Shown: positions 13,664 through 29,100, counted from the first letter of the stretch. The stretch: DNA of 64,000 bases from Amaranthus tricolor (GCF_026212465.1 NC_080058.1:22630109-22694108); one strand, 5' to 3'. The notes: a model not told the origin generated them from the letters alone. Translations and numbers: made by a program.

Positions 13664-16600
13664 TGAAGAATGAACAAGGATCGATGATCGATGAAGAATG
13701 AACGATGAAGCATGAACAAGGATCAATGATCAATAAAGAATGAACGATGAAGAATGAACAAGGATCAATGATCTTTGAAGATTGAACGATTAAGAATGAA
13801 CAAAGATCAATGATCTATGAAGAATGAAGAATGAAGAATGAACAAGGATGAATGATCAAAGAAGAATGAATGATGAAGAATGAACAAGGATAATTGATAA
13901 TTGAAGAATGAACGATGAAGAATGAACAAGGATCAATGAGCAATGAAGAATGAACGATGAAGAATGAACAAGGATAAATGATCAATAATGAATGAACGAT
14001 GAAGAATGAACAAGGATCAATGATCAATGAAGAATAAACGATGAAGAATGAACAAGAATCAATGATCAATGAAGAATGAACGATGAAAAATGAACAAGGA
14101 TGAATGATCATTGAAGAATGAACGATGAAGAATGAACAATGATCAATGATCAATGAGAAGAATAAAGAATGATCAATGATCAATGAAGAATGAACGATGA
14201 AAAATGATCAAGGATCAATGATCAATGAAGAATGAACGATGAAGAATGAACAAGGATCAATGATCAATGAGGAATGAACTATAAAGAATGAGCAAGGATT
14301 AATGATCATTGAAGAATGAATGATGATGAATGAACAAGGATCAATAATCAATGAAGAATGAAGGATGTCGAATGAACAAGGATGATTGATCATTGAAGAA
14401 TGAACGATGAAGAATGAACAAGGATCAATGATCATTGAAGAATGAACGATGAAAATGAACACGGTTGAATAATCAATGAAGAATGAACGATGAAGAATGA
14501 ACAAGGATCAATGATCAATGAAGATTGAACGATGAAGAATAAACAAGGATCAATGATCATTGAAGAATGAACGATGAAGAATGAACAAGGATGAATGTTC
14601 AATGACGAATTAACAAGTAAGAATGAACAAGGATCAATGATCAATGAAGAATGAACGATGAAAAATGAACTAGGATCATTGATCATTGAAGAATGAACGC
14701 TGAAGAATGAACAAGGATCAATCAGCATTGAAAAATGAACGATGAAGAATGAACAAGGATGAATGTTCAATGAAGAAAGAACGATGAAGAATGAACAACG
14801 ATCAATCATCATTGAAGAATGAACGATGAAGAATGAACAAGGATCAATGATCAATGAAGAATGAACGATGAAGAATGAACAAGGATAAATGATCAATAAT
14901 GAATGAAGGATGAATAATGAACAAGGATCAATGATCAATGAAGAATGAACGATGAAGAATGAACAAGGATCAATGATCATTGAAGAATGAACGATGAAGA
15001 ATGAACAAGGATCTTTGATCATTGAAGAATCAACGAAGAAGAATGAACAAGGATTGATGATCAATGAAGAATGAAAGATGAAGCATGAACAAGGATCAAT
15101 GATCATTGAAGACTGAACGATGAAGAATGGACAAGGATGATTGATCATTGAAGAATGAACGATGAAGAATGAACAAGGATCAATGATCATTGAAGAATGA
15201 ACGATGAAGAATGAACAAGGATGAATGATCAATGAAGAATGAACGAGTGAGAAAGAACAAGCATCAATGATCAATGAATAATGAACGATGAAGAATAAAG
15301 AAGGATCAAATATCATTGAAGAATGAACGATGAAGAATGAACAAGGATTAATGATCAATGAAGAATGAACAAGGATCAATGAGCAATGAAGAATTAACGA
15401 TGAAGAATGAACAAGGATAAATGATCAATAATGAATGAACGATGAAGAATGAACAAGGATCAATGATCAATGAAGAATGAACGATGAAGAATGAACAAGG
15501 ATCAATGAGCAATGAAGAATGAACGATGAAGAATGAACAAGGATAAATGATCAATAATGAATGAACGATGAAGAATGAACAAGGATCAATGATCAATGAA
15601 GAATGAAAGATGAAGAATAAACAAGGATCATTTATCATTGAAGAATGAACGATGAAGAATGAACAAGGATCGATGATCGATGAAGAATGAACGATGAAGC
15701 ATGAACAAGGATCAATGATCAATAAAGAATAAACGATGAAGAATGAACAAGGATCAATGATCTTTGAAGATTGAATGATGAAGAATGAACAAGGATCAAT
15801 GATCTATGAAGAATGAAGAATGAACAAGGATGAATGATCTAAGAAGAATGAACGATGAAGAATGAACAAGGATAATTGATCAATGAAGAATGAACGATGA
15901 AGAATGAACAAGGATCAATGAGCAATGAAGAATGAACGATGAAGAATGAACAAGGATAAGTGATCAATAATGAATGAACGATGAAGAATGAACAAGGATC
16001 AATGATCAATGAAGAATGAACGATGAAGAATGAACAAGAATCAATGATCAATGAAGAATAAACGATGAAAAATAAACAAGGATGAATGATAATTGAAGAA
16101 TGAACGATGAAGAATGAACAATGATCAATGATCAATGAGAAGAATAAAGAAGGATCAATGATCAATGAAGAATGAACGATGAAAAATGAACAAGGATCAA
16201 TGATCAATGAAGAATGAACGATGAAGAATGAACAAGGATCAATGATCAATGAGGAATGAACTATGAAGAATGAGCAAGGATTAATGATCATTGAAGAATG
16301 AATGATGATGAATGAACAAGGATCAATGATCAATGAAGAATGAAGGATGAAGAATGAACAAGGATGATTGATCATTGAAGAATGAACGATGAAGAATGAA
16401 CAAGGATCAATGATCATTGAAGAATGAACGATGAAAATGAACACGGTTGAATAATCAATAAAGAATGAACGATGAAGAATGAACAAGGATCAATGATCAA
16501 TGAAGATTGAACGATGAAGAATAAACAAGGATCAATGATCATTGAAGAATGAACGATGAAAAATGAACAAGGATGAATGATCAATGACGAATTAACAAGT

Positions 16601-19600
16601 AAGAATGAACAAGGATCAATGATCAATGAAGAATGAACGATGAAAAATGAACAAGGATCATTGATCATTGAAGAATGAATGCTGAAGAATGAACAAGGAT
16701 CAATCAGCATTGAAGAATGAACGATGAAGAATGAACAAGGATGAATGTTCAATGAAGAAAGAACGATGAAGAATGAACAAGGATCAATGATCAATGAAGA
16801 ATGAACGATGAAGAATGAACAAGGATCAATGATCAATGAAGAATGAACGATGAAGAATGAACAAGGATCAATGATCAATGAAGAATGAAAGATGAATAAT
16901 GAACAAGGATCAATGATCAATGAAGAATGAACGATGAAGAATGAACAAGGATAAATGATCATTGAAGAATGAACGATGAAGAATGAACAAGGATCTTTGA
17001 TCATTGAAGAATCAACGATGAAGAATGAACAAGGATCGATGATCAATGAAGAATGAACGATGAAGCATGAACAAGGATCAATGATCATTGAAGAATGAAC
17101 GATGAAGAATGAACAAGGATCAATGATCAATGAAGAATGAACGATGAAGAATGAACAAGGATCAATGATCATTGAAGAATGAACGATGAAGAATGAACAA
17201 GGATAAATGATCAATAATAAATGAAATATGAAGAATGAACAAGGATCAATGATCAATGAAGAATGAACGATGAAGGAACAAGGATCAATGATCAATGAAG
17301 AATGAACGATGAAGAATGAACAAGGATCATTGATCATTGAAGAATCAACGATGTAGAATGAACAAGGATCGATGATCAATGAAGAATGAACGATGAAGCA
17401 TGAACAAGGATCAATGATCATTGAAGAATGAACGATGAAGAATGAACAAGGATCAATGATCATTGAAGAATGAACGATGAAGAATGAACAAGGATCAATG
17501 ATCAATGAAGAATGAACGATGAAGAATGAACAAGGATCAATGAGTAATGAAGAATGAACGATGAAGAATGAACAAGGATCGATGATCGATGAAGAATGAA
17601 CGATGAAGCATGAACAAGGATCAATGATCAATAAAGAATGAACGATGAAGAATGAACAAGGATCAATGATCTTTGAAGATTGAACGATTAAGAATGAACA
17701 AAGATCAATGATCTATGAAGAATGAAGAATGAAGAATGAACAAGGATGAATGATCAAAGAAGAATGAATGATGAAGAATGAACAAGGATAATTGATAATT
17801 GAAGAATGAACGATGAAGAATGAACAAGGATCAATGAGCAATGAAGAATGAACGATGAAGAATGAACAAGGATAAATGATCAATAATGAATGAACGATGA
17901 AGAATGAACAAGGATCAATGATCAATGAAGAATAAACGATGAAGAATGAACAAGAATCAATGATCAATGAAGAACGAACGATGAAAAATGAACAAGGATG
18001 AATGATCATTGAAGAATGAACGATGAAGAATGAACAATGATCAATGATCAATGAGAAGAATAAAGAATGATCAATGATCAATGAAGAATGAACGATGAAA
18101 AATGATCAAGGATCAATGATCAATGAAGAATGAACGATGAAGAATGAACAAGGATCAATGATCAATGAGGAATGAACTATAAAGAATGAGCAAGGATTAA
18201 TGATCATTGAAGAATGAATGATGATGAATGAACAAGGATCAATGATCAATGAAGAATGAAGGATGTCGAATGAACAAGGATGATTGATCATTGAAGAATG
18301 AACGATGAAGAATGAACAAGGATCAATGATCATTGAAGAATGAACGATGAAAATGAACACGGTTGAATAATCAATGAAGAATGAACGATGAAGAATGAAG
18401 AAGGATCAATGATCAATGAAGATTGAACGATGAAGAATAAACAAGGATCAATGATCATTGAAGAATGAACGATGAAGAATGAACAAGGATGAATGTTCAA
18501 TGACGAATTAACAAGTAAGAATGAACAAGGATCAATGATCAATGAAGAATGAACGATGAAAAATGAACTAGGATCATTGATCATTGAAGAATGAACGCTG
18601 AAGAATGAACAAGGATCAATCAGCATTGAAAAATGAACGATGAAGAATGAACAAGGATGAATGTTCAATGAAGAAAGAACGATGAAGAATGAACAACGAT
18701 CAATCATCATTGAAGAATGAACGATGAAGAATGAACAAGGATCAATGATCAATGAAGAATGAACGATGAAGAATGAACAAGGATAAATGATCAATAATGA
18801 ATGAAGGATGAATAATGAACAAGGATCAATGATCAATGAAGAATGAACGATGAAGAATGAACAAGGATCAATGATCATTGAAGAATGAACGATGAAGAAT
18901 GAACAAGGATCTTTGATCATTGAAGAATCAACGAAGAAGAATGAACAAGGATTGATGATCAATGAAGAATGAAAGATGAAGCATGAACAAGGATCAATGA
19001 TCATTGAAGACTGAACGATGAAGAATGGACAAGGATGATTGATCATTGAAGAATGAACGATGAAGAATGAACAAGGATCAATGATCATTGAAGAATGAAC
19101 GATGAAGAATAAACAAGGATGAATGATCAATGAAGAATGAACGAGTGAGAAAGAACAAGCATCAATGATCAATGAATAATGAACGATGAAGAATAAAGAA
19201 GGATCAAATATCATTGAAGAATGAACGATGAAGAATGAACAAGGATTAATGATCAATGAAGAATGAACGATGAAGAATGAACAAGGATCAATGAGCAATG
19301 AAGAATTAACGATGAAGAATGAACAAGGATAAATGATCAATAATGAATGAACGATGAAGAATGAACAAGGATCAATGATCAATGAAGAATGAACGATGAA
19401 GAATGAACAAGGATCAATGAGCAATGAAGAATGAACGATGAAGAATGAACAAGGATAAATGATCAATAATGAATGAACGATGAAGAATGAACAAGGATCA
19501 ATGATCAATGAAGAATGAAAGATGAAGAATAAACAAGGATCATTTATCATTGAAGAATGAATGATGAAGAATGAACAAGGATCGATGATCAATGAAGAAT

Positions 19601-21485
19601 GAACGATGAAGCATGAACAAGGATCAATGATCAATAAAGAATAAACGATGAAGAATGAACAAGGATCAATGATCTTTGAAGATTGAATGATGAAGAATGA
19701 ACAAGGATCAATGATCTATGAAGAATGAAGAATGAACAAGGATGAATGATCTAAGAAGAATGAACGATGAAGAATGAACAAGGATAATTGATCAATGAAG
19801 AATGAACGATGAAGAATGAACAAGGATCAATGAGCAATGAAGAATGAACGATGAAGAATGAACAAGGATAAGTGATCAATAATGAATGAACGATGAAGAA
19901 TGAACAAGGATCAATGATCAATGAAGAATGAACGATGAAGAATGAACAAGAATCAATGATCAATGAAGAATAAACGATGAAAAATAAACAAGGATGAATG
20001 ATAATTGAAGAATGAACGATGAAGAATGAAGAATGATCAATGATCAATGAGAAGAATAAAGAAGGATCAATGATCAATGAAGAATGAACGATGAAAAATG
20101 AACAAGGATCAATGATCAATGAAGAATGAACGATGAAGAATGAACAAGGATCAATGATCAATGAGGAATGAACTATGAAGAATGAGCAAGGATTAATGAT
20201 CATTGAAGAATGAATGATGATGAATGAACAAGGATCAATGATCAATGAAGAATGAAGGATGAAGAATGAACAAGGATGATTGATCATTGAAGAATGAACG
20301 ATGAAGAATGAACAAGGATCAATGATCATTGAAGAATGAACGATGAAAATGAACACGGTTGAATAATCAATAAAGAATGAACGATGAAGAATGAACAAGG
20401 ATCAATGATCAATGAAGATTGAACGATGAAGAATAAACAAGGATCAATGATCATTGAAGAATGAACGATGAAAAATGAACAAGGATGAATGATCAATGAC
20501 GAATTAACAAGTAAGAATGAACAAGGATCAATGATCAATGAAGAATGAACGATGAAAAATGAACAAGGATCATTGATCATTGAAGAATGAATGCTGAAGA
20601 ATGAACAAGGATCAATCAGCATTGAAGAATGAACGATGAAGAATGAACAAGGATGAATGTTCAATGAAGAAAGAACGATGAAGAATGAACAAGGATCAAT
20701 GATCAATGAAGAATGAACGATGAAGAATGAACAAGGATCAATGATCAATGAAGAATGAACGATGAAGAATGAACAAGGATCAATGATCAATGAAGAATGA
20801 AAGATGAATAATGAACAAGGATCAATGATCAATGAAGAATGAACGATGAAGAATGAACAAGGATAAATGATCATTGAAGAATGAACGATGAAGAATGAAC
20901 AAGGATCTTTGATCATTGAAGAATCAACGATGAAGAATGAACAAGGATCGATGATCAATGAAGAATGAACGATGAAGCATGAACAAGGATCAATGATCAT
21001 TGAAGAATGAACGATGAAGAATGAACAAGGATCAATGATCAATGAAGAATGAACGATGAAGAATGAACAAGGATCAATGATCATTGAAGAATGAACGATG
21101 AAGAATGAACAAGGATAAATGATCAATAATAAATGAAATATGAAGAATGAACAAGGATCAATGATCAATGAAGAATGAACGATGAAGGAACAAGGATCAA
21201 TGATCAATGAAGAATGAACGATGAAGAATGAACAAGGATCATTGATCATTGAAGAATCAACGATGAAGAATGAACAAGGATCGATGATCAATGAAGAATG
21301 AACGATGAAGCATGAACAAGGATCAATGATCATTGAAGAATGAACGATGAAGAATGAACAAGGATCAATGATCATTGAAGAATGAACGATGAAGAATGAA
21401 CAAGGATCAATGATCAATGAAGAATGAACGATGAAGAATGAACAAGGATCAATGAGTAATGAAGAATGAACGATGAAGAATGAAC
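13664..21485. repeat. Higher-order repeat: 3.9-kb tandem duplication within the satellite
   Basis: The block at about 13664-17573 is repeated at about 17562-21485 with the same order of variant monomers. Diagnostic variants recur at a constant offset of 3898 bp, which becomes 3912 bp after a 14-bp insertion in the second copy at about 19270. Within each copy a landmark (GATCAATAAAG after a GCATGAACAAG monomer) recurs about every 1.9-2.0 kb (13711, 15700, 17609, 19612), so each 3.9-kb unit is itself a dimer of a roughly 46-48-monomer block. The copies differ only by scattered single bases by eye, which implies recent duplication. Confidence 0.85.
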
Positions 21486-23830
21486 AAGGATAAATGATCA
21501 ATAATGAATGAACGATGAAGAATGAACAAGGATCAATGATCAATGAAGAATGAACGATGAAGAATGAACAAGAATCAATGATCAATGAGGAATGAACTAC
21601 GAAGAATGAGCAAGGATTAATGATCATTGAATAATGAATGATGATGAATGAACAAGGATCAATGATCAATAAAGAATGAAGGATGAAGAATGAACAAGGA
21701 TGATTGATCATTGAAGAATGAACAATGAAGAATGAACAAGGATCAATGATCATTGAAGAATGAACGATGAAGAATGAACAAGGATGAATGATCAATGAAG
21801 AATGAAAGAGTGAGAACGAAAAAGCATCAATGATCAATGAATAATGAACGATGAAGAATGAACTAGGATCAAAGATCATTGAAGAATGAACGATGAAGAA
21901 TGAACAAGGATCAATGATCAATGAAGAATGAACGATGAAGAATGAACAAGGATCATTTAGTAATGAAGAATGAACGATGAAGAATGAACAAGGATAAATG
22001 ATCAATAATGAATGAACGATGAAGAATGAACAAGGATCAATGATCAATGTAGAATGAACGATGAAGAATGAACAAGAATCAATGATCAATGAGGAATGAA
22101 CTATGAAGAATGAGCAAGGATTAATGATCATTGAATAATGAATGATGATGAATGAACAAGGATCAATGATCAATGAAGAATGAACAATGAAGAATGAACA
22201 AGGATCAATGATCATTGAAGAATGAACGATGAAAATGAACATGGATGAATAATCAATGAAGAATGAACAATGAAGAATGAACAAGGATCAATGATCAATG
22301 AAGATTGAACGATGAAGAATGAACAATGATCAATGATCATTGAAGAATGAACGATGAAGAATGAACAAGGATGAATGATCAATGAAGAATGAACAAGTAA
22401 GAATGAACAAGGATCAATGATTAATAAAGAATGAACGATGAAAAATGAACAAGGATCAATGATCAATGAGGAATGAACGATGAAGAATGAACAAGGATCA
22501 ACGATCAATGAAGAATGAACGATGAAAAATGAACAAGGATCATTGATCAATGAAAATGAACGATGAAGAATGAACAAGGATAATTATTAATGAATTATGA
22601 ACGATGAAGAATGAACAAGGATCAATGATCATTGAAGAATGAACGATGAAGAATGAACGAGGATGAATGATCATTGAAGAATGAACGATGAAGAATGAAC
22701 AAGGATCAATGATCAATGAAGAGCGAACGATGAAAAATTAACAAGGATCGATACTCATTTAAGAATGAACAATGAAGAATGAATAAGGATCAATGATCAA
22801 TGAGGAATGAACGATGAAGAATCAACAAGAATGAATGATCAATGAAGTATGAACAATGAAAAATGAACAAGGATCAATGATCAATGAAGAATGAACGATG
22901 AAGAATGAACAAGGATCAATGATCAATGAAGAATTAACGATGAAGAATGAACAAGGATCGATGATCAATGAAGAATGAACGATGAAGCATGAACATGGAT
23001 CAATGATCAATGAAGAATGAACGATGAAGAATGAACAAGGATCAATGATCATTGAAGAATGAACGATGAAGAACGAACAAGGATCATTGATCATTGAAGA
23101 ATGAACGATGAAGAATGAACAAGGATCGATGATCAATGAAGAATGAACGATGAAGAACGCACAAGGATCAATGATCATTGAAGAATGAACGATGAAGAAT
23201 GAACAAGGATCATTGATCATTGAAGAATCAACGATGAAGAATGAACAAGGATCGATGATCAATGAAGAATGAACGATGAAGCATGAACAAGGATCAATGA
23301 TCATTGAAGAATGAACGATGAAGAATGGACAAGGATGATTGATCATTGCTGAATGAACGATGAAGAATGAACAAGGATCAATAATCATTGAAGAATGAAC
23401 GATGAAGAATGAACAAGGATGAATGATCAATGAAGAATGAACGAGTGAGAATGAACAAGCATCAATGATCAATGAATAATGAACGATGAAGAATGAACAA
23501 GGATCAAAGATCATTGAAGAATAAACGATGAAGAATGAACAAGGATAAATGATCAATGAAGAATGAACGATGAAGAATGAACAAGGATCAATGAGCAATG
23601 AAGAATGAACGATGAAGAATGAACAAGGATGAATGATCAATAATGAATGAACGATGAAGAATGAACAAGGATCAATGATCAATGAAGAATGAACGATGAA
23701 GAATGAACAAGAATCAATGATCAATGAGGAATGAACTATGAAGAATGAGCAAGGATTAATGATCATTGAAGAATGAATGATGATGAATGAACAAGGATCA
23801 ATGATCAATGAAGAATGAAGGATGAAGAAT

Positions 23831-23835
23831 GAACA
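23831..23835. repeat. Target-site duplication GAACA, left copy
   Basis: GAACA directly precedes the LTR terminus TGTAACACCC and equals the five bases after the other end of the element (31539-31543). It lies inside the GAACAAG word of a satellite monomer. Confidence 0.95.
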
Positions 23836-25410
23836 TGTAACACCCTAAAAATAGGTCGAACTTTTGGAAACACCTTTAACGAAAAACATGAGCCAAAACC
23901 TACTCATGGGAGTGTTACCGCCACATCTATTTCTAATAAAATAAATGTAAGGCTTAACAACTAAGAAATAACTTAATAATTTTTAATCCAACAAGGAGTC
24001 TACAACATAAGAAAAGACTGAAACGTAATCTGTATCCATATAAACTTTAAACAACTAAAAAAAAATTTAAACTGAAATACGACTCTAATAAAAGCTATAT
24101 TTCTAAGTGATCCTCACTTCGCGATTCCCATGCAATCAATAACTTGTAACACAAGAATGCAAGAAAAACAAGGGAAAAATTCCCAAAATCAGAAAAATTG
24201 AGTAATTCCAACTCCATCCCGTAAGACGATTAAGTTTGAAAATGATTTAAGAAAATACAATATAATCAAATTGGAAATAATTTTAGAAAATAACATATAG
24301 CTGAGTTTAATAGAAAACAATTTGAGAAAATAATATATATAATATCATATAAACCAATTTATTAATTTGATAATTAATAATGACAAACACATAATCAATT
24401 TTAAATTTGAGGGAACGAGAACGCCAGTAGGCCGAGGCTTTACCCCTATACCTACTTCAACAAGAGGTCATCACCCCAAATAATTCAAGGCCAGCAAAGT
24501 AGTCTCAGGGAACCCTAGTGTGCACACCCCTTCTACTTGGATCACAACAAATAGAAGGAAGACCAAACATCATATCAAGTATCAGAAATAATAATACCTG
24601 TCGGCAGCTATACTAACCAAACAGGGCAACCTGTTCATCACCCTTATACTTGGATCACAACAAATATAAGAGCTTCATTTCCCTCGTGTTACACTTTATG
24701 TGATTTAATATATTTTAATAATTAGTTGCGAGCACACAAACTTAAAATCAAACATGCATTATACATTATATTTTATGATCATAAATTTTTCCCAATAAAT
24801 ATATATCTCAGAAATATCCAACTGAAATCTCATTTTCCAAATCACCATTCTAACATCAATTGGTGGCAATAGGAATTAATATCATAAATATTTCTCTTCC
24901 AATATAAATCGTATCCAATTTCGTTATCAAAATAATAATATAAATTTTATCGAAATAAAAATTATAAATTCAAGTTTGACAAAAATAATAGTAAATATAA
25001 TTTGAGAATATATTAAGCATAACATCATATAAAATAATGTCATATCAAATCATGCACCCATTTAAACACATTAATTATCACTTAGCACATAATACTAACG
25101 GGATAGTCCTAATTAGATGGACATTGAGAATTACCTTGTCACGCGATCCTAGACAACGTACGCTTCTAATAATCTCTGTCTACGAATCCGCTGTCTACAC
25201 GAGAAAATAATATATCTCAATTTAATACCCCGATCAACGCATTCAAAAAAAATAATTTAAAAGACTTCTTTTTATTTTATATACTTTATATTTTTTTTTA
25301 AAAAAAATAAATAAATTTAAACATGTAATTTAAAATTGTAAGAGTAGTATGTTAAAATAACATAGCTAACTCATTTTATTATAAGATTTAGAAATTTAAA
25401 AGGGTTAAGG

Positions 25411-25445
<35 letters not shown>

Positions 25446-26066
25446 CATAATTATTATATATATATAAAAAAAGAAGGTGAGTTCCAGTAACTCACGAAAC
25501 ATAAAAAGACTCATGAAGGAGGAGAGAGAAGGAGGAAGGGAGAAAGAAGAAGGAGAAGGTGCCGGCCGGCAGTAGCTTCGGTGGCCGCCGTCTCACGCCG
25601 GTGGTATCCCGGTGACTGCCGTATCGCCGGAAAACTAAGGTCAGGAATTTTTTTGTTTTTTTTTTTCAAATGCAAAATGTGTAATTTGAATTGAAATTGG
25701 TAGAACAATATTATAAAGAGATGAAATTTCATACCTTTAATATCAAAATCTTGAGTTTTCTTGACTGAATTTTTAGCAAATGGGAGATAAAGGAAGTAAT
25801 TTGTAGGAGAAGAAGGGATTGTGAGTAATAATGTGAATGAAATTAAGGGTAATTGGTTTAATTTATAAGAGGTAAGTGAAGTTGGTTATAAGGTTTAGAG
25901 GAAGGAGTGGGAAGTTATTGTTAATGGTGTGGGAGGTTATTGTTAATGGTGTGGGAGGTTATTGTTAATGGTGGGTTATGTTTTTATTTTTTTATTTTTT
26001 TTTTTCTGAAATTTATTCATTATTATTATTATTATTCCTTTTTTTTTTAAAAGAAAGGATATTACA
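23836..26066 (-). repeat. Full-length 3' LTR (2231 bp)
   Basis: It is bounded by TG...CA (TGTAACACCC at the left, GATATTACA at the right as printed). Its right 569 bp match the 5' LTR remnant at 30965-31538 almost perfectly. Notable contents are a duplicated TTGGATCACAACAAAT word in the 24.5-24.7-kb part, an (AAT)n run at about 25412-25442, a TATATATATA run at about 25455-25466 that could serve as a TATA box on the minus strand, a GC-rich patch at about 25560-25633, and a 22-bp minisatellite at 25907-25970. Confidence 0.9.
25907..25970. repeat. 22-bp minisatellite in the 3' LTR, three units
   Basis: The unit is GTGTGGGAGGTTATTGTTAA plus TG. There are three units, the first being 20 bp. The corresponding place in the 5' LTR remnant holds four. 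Confidence 0.85.
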
Positions 26067-26082
26067 TACACTCCCCCTTAAA
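26067..26082 (-). other. Polypurine tract
   Basis: On the minus strand the sequence directly upstream of the 3' LTR reads TTTTAAGGGGGAGTGTA. A purine-rich tract in this position primes plus-strand DNA synthesis in LTR retrotransposons. Confidence 0.8.
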
Positions 26083-26194
26083 ACAAAAGTTCGTCCTCGA
26101 ACTTAAAGTTAACTACTGAAGTTTAAAAAAAAAATATTAGACGGTTTCATAGACTCGCATCACCCCCCTATTTAAAAAGTTTCGTCCTCGAAAC

Positions 26195-29100
26195 TCAACG
26201 TACCTGTTCGAAAAGTTCGGGGTATCGCTTTCTCATGTCAACTTCGGTTTCCCATGTAGCTTCTTCGGTTTGCTGGTTCGTCCATAATATCTTGACCAAC
26301 TTAATTTCCTTGTTCCGGGTACATCTTGTTTTGGTATCAAGGAAATTTATTGGTTTTTCTTCAAAGGTAAGGGTTTCATCAAGTTCAATGGTTTCAGGTT
26401 GTATGATATGTGAAGGGTCATGGACATATTTTCGGAGTTGGGATACATGGAAAACATTGTGGACTTTAGCTAGGTTCATAGGTAGGGCTAATCTATAGGC
26501 TACTTCCCCAATTCGTTCCAATACTTCATAAGGACCTATAAAACGAGGACTCAATTTACCCTTCCTGCCAAATCTCATGACACCTTTGGTTGGTGACACT
26601 TTGAGCAAAACTTTTTCACCTACTTCAAACTCTAGTGCCCTCCTCTTTTTGTCTGCATACGACTTCTGACGGTCTTGCGCTTCCCTCATACGTTCTTGGA
26701 TCATTCTTACTTTCTTTGTAGTCTCCTCAATCATTTCTGGTCCTAATCCCAACGACTCATTAACATCATTCCAACATATAGGACTCCTACACTTTCTCCC
26801 ATATAGGGCTTCGTAAGGTGCCATTCCTATGCTAGAATGAAAACTATTATTGTAAGAAAACTCTACATACATCAAATTATCCTCCCAAGATCCACCAAAA
26901 TCCATAACACATGCTCTTAACAAATCCTCAAGAGTCTGGATCGTTCTCTCTGTTTGACCATCTGTTGCTGGATGAAATGCAGTACTGAACTTTAGTATCG
27001 TGCCCACTGCTTCTTGTAGCATCTTCCAAAATTTGGACAGAAATCTCGAATCTCTATCCGACACAATGTCCTTAGGCACACCATGCAATCTCACTACCTC
27101 TTGAAAATACGCGTCTGCCATTTGTTGCATTGTCCAAGTATTCTTCATAGCTATAAACCTTGCTGTTTTTGTTAATCGATCCACTATCACCCATATGGCA
27201 TTCTTCCCTGTTTTTGACTTTGGCAATCCTACTACAAAGTCCATTGAAATCGACTCCCATTTCCATCCAGGTACTTCTAATGGTTGCAATTTTCCCCCCG
27301 GCTTCATATGTTGAATTTTCACCTTCTGACATGTTAGACACTTCGCCACAAAGCCTGCAACTTCACGCTTCATGTTGGGCCACCAAAAGTTCTTCTTAAG
27401 ATCCTTGTACATCTTATCACCACCAGGATGTATTGAGTATGGCGAATTATGGGCTTCAGTCATAATCTTAGTCTTAAGTTCCTCATCATGCGGTATGCGC
27501 CATCTTCCTTTATACTTTATTACGCCATTTTCATCACTTTCGAACTCAGGTGCTTGACCATCCTCCTTCAACTTCTTCAATTTAGTTAACCAGTTATCCG
27601 TAACTTGCTTCACTCTAATTTCCTCAAAAATATCGGATTCAATCGTCATTCTATTCAATTGAGTATCCACATATCCATATTCTACCACTTCTAAGTTCAT
27701 CCTACGAATCTCTTCACAAAACTCATCTGCTAAAATTAATGCATTCATTGTATGACTTGACTTCCTACTCAGAGCATCAGCTACTTTGTTTGCCTTTCCT
27801 TCACAATACTTCAAATCCAGATCATAATCCTTAATGAGTTCTAACCATCGTCTTTGTCTCATATTCAACTCCTTTTGAGTGTACAAGAACCTCAAACTCT
27901 TGTGATCAGTATAAATCTTGCACTTTACTCCAAATAAATAATGTCTCCAAATTTTCAATGCAAAGACTACAGATCCTAATTCTAAGTCATGTGTGGGGTA
28001 ATTCTTCTCATGCAGCTTAAGTTGTCGTGAAGCATATGCTACTACTTTCCCATCTTGCATCAACACACAACCTAGTCCATTCTTAGATGTGTCTGTATAA
28101 ACCTCATATTCTCCACTTTCATTCGGTAAAGTCAGCATAGGTGCAGAGGTAAGCCTTGATTTCAACTCTTGGAATGCCGCTTCACACTTCTCATCCCATT
28201 GAAACTTAGTGGTCTTCTTCATCAAATTAGTAATAGGTTGAGCGATTCTCGAGAAATTTTTCACAAATCTCCTATAATATCCGGCTAGGCTTAAGAAACT
28301 TCTCACTTCTGTCACATTAGTGGGTGTAGGCCAGTTCATTACTGCTTGAACCTTTGAGGGATCCACCATCACTCCATCTTTTGTAATTACATGCCCCAAA
28401 AATGCTACCTTTTCTAACCAGAATTCACATTTTGAAAACTTGGCATACAACTTATTCTCTCTTAAGATCTCTAAAACTTTCCTCAAATGAGCCTCATGGT
28501 TTTCTCGATTCATAGAGTATACTAAAATATCATCAATAAAAACAATAAGAAACTTATCCAAATAAGGATGAAAAGTCCTATTCATAAGGTCCATAAAGAC
28601 AGCAGACGCATTAGTGAGTCCAAAGGGCATGACTGTGAACTCATAATGGCTATACCTCGTTCGAAAAGCTGTTTTGGCTATATCCTCTTCTGCAATTCGT
28701 AATTGATGATAACCTGATCTCAAATCAATCTTTGAAAATACTCCTGCACCCCTAAGTTGATTGAATAGATCCTCAATTCTAGGAAGTGGATACTTATTCT
28801 TCACCGTCAAACTATTTAAATCCCTATAATCAATACATAGTCTCAATGTTCCGTCTTTCTTCCTAACAAATAATACTGGGGCTCCCCAAGGTGATACACT
28901 TGGTCTTATATATCCTTTATCCAACAAGTCCTCAAGTTGTACCTTCAACTCTTGCAACTCGGCAGGTGCCATCCTATAAGGTGCCTTTGAAATAGGTCCT
29001 GTTCCCGGAACTAAGTCAATCTTGAAGTCTAACTCTCTCACAGGTGGCATCTCTGGAATCTCATCTGGGAATACATCAACAAACTCCTTAACTACAGGTA

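Larger units (their letters stand above)
4721..23835. repeat. 42-bp satellite array, segment I
   Basis: This is an uninterrupted head-to-tail array of a 42-bp monomer. Read on the plus strand the unit is six 7-bp words: GAAGAAT, GAACGAT, GAAGAAT, GAACAAG, then GATCAAT twice. Monomers differ by point changes and by indels of 1-14 bp. A frequent variant has GATCATT in place of the last GATCAAT; others carry GAGCAAT, GATCGAT or GATGATT. The minus strand reads as a 14-residue repeat (SFFIVHSSLIIDPC-like) because the period is 14 codons, so open frames of up to about 650 codons occur by chance. These frames are broken repeatedly by indels and stops and are not genes. The array is interrupted at 23836 by a retrotransposon and resumes in phase after it. 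Confidence 0.97.

Noticed and set aside
25511..25732. A 73-codon minus-strand frame in the LTR, also present at 30978-31199
   Set aside because: It lies wholly inside the LTR and includes low-complexity Lys and Leu/Ser/Pro runs. Its duplication simply reflects the two LTR copies.
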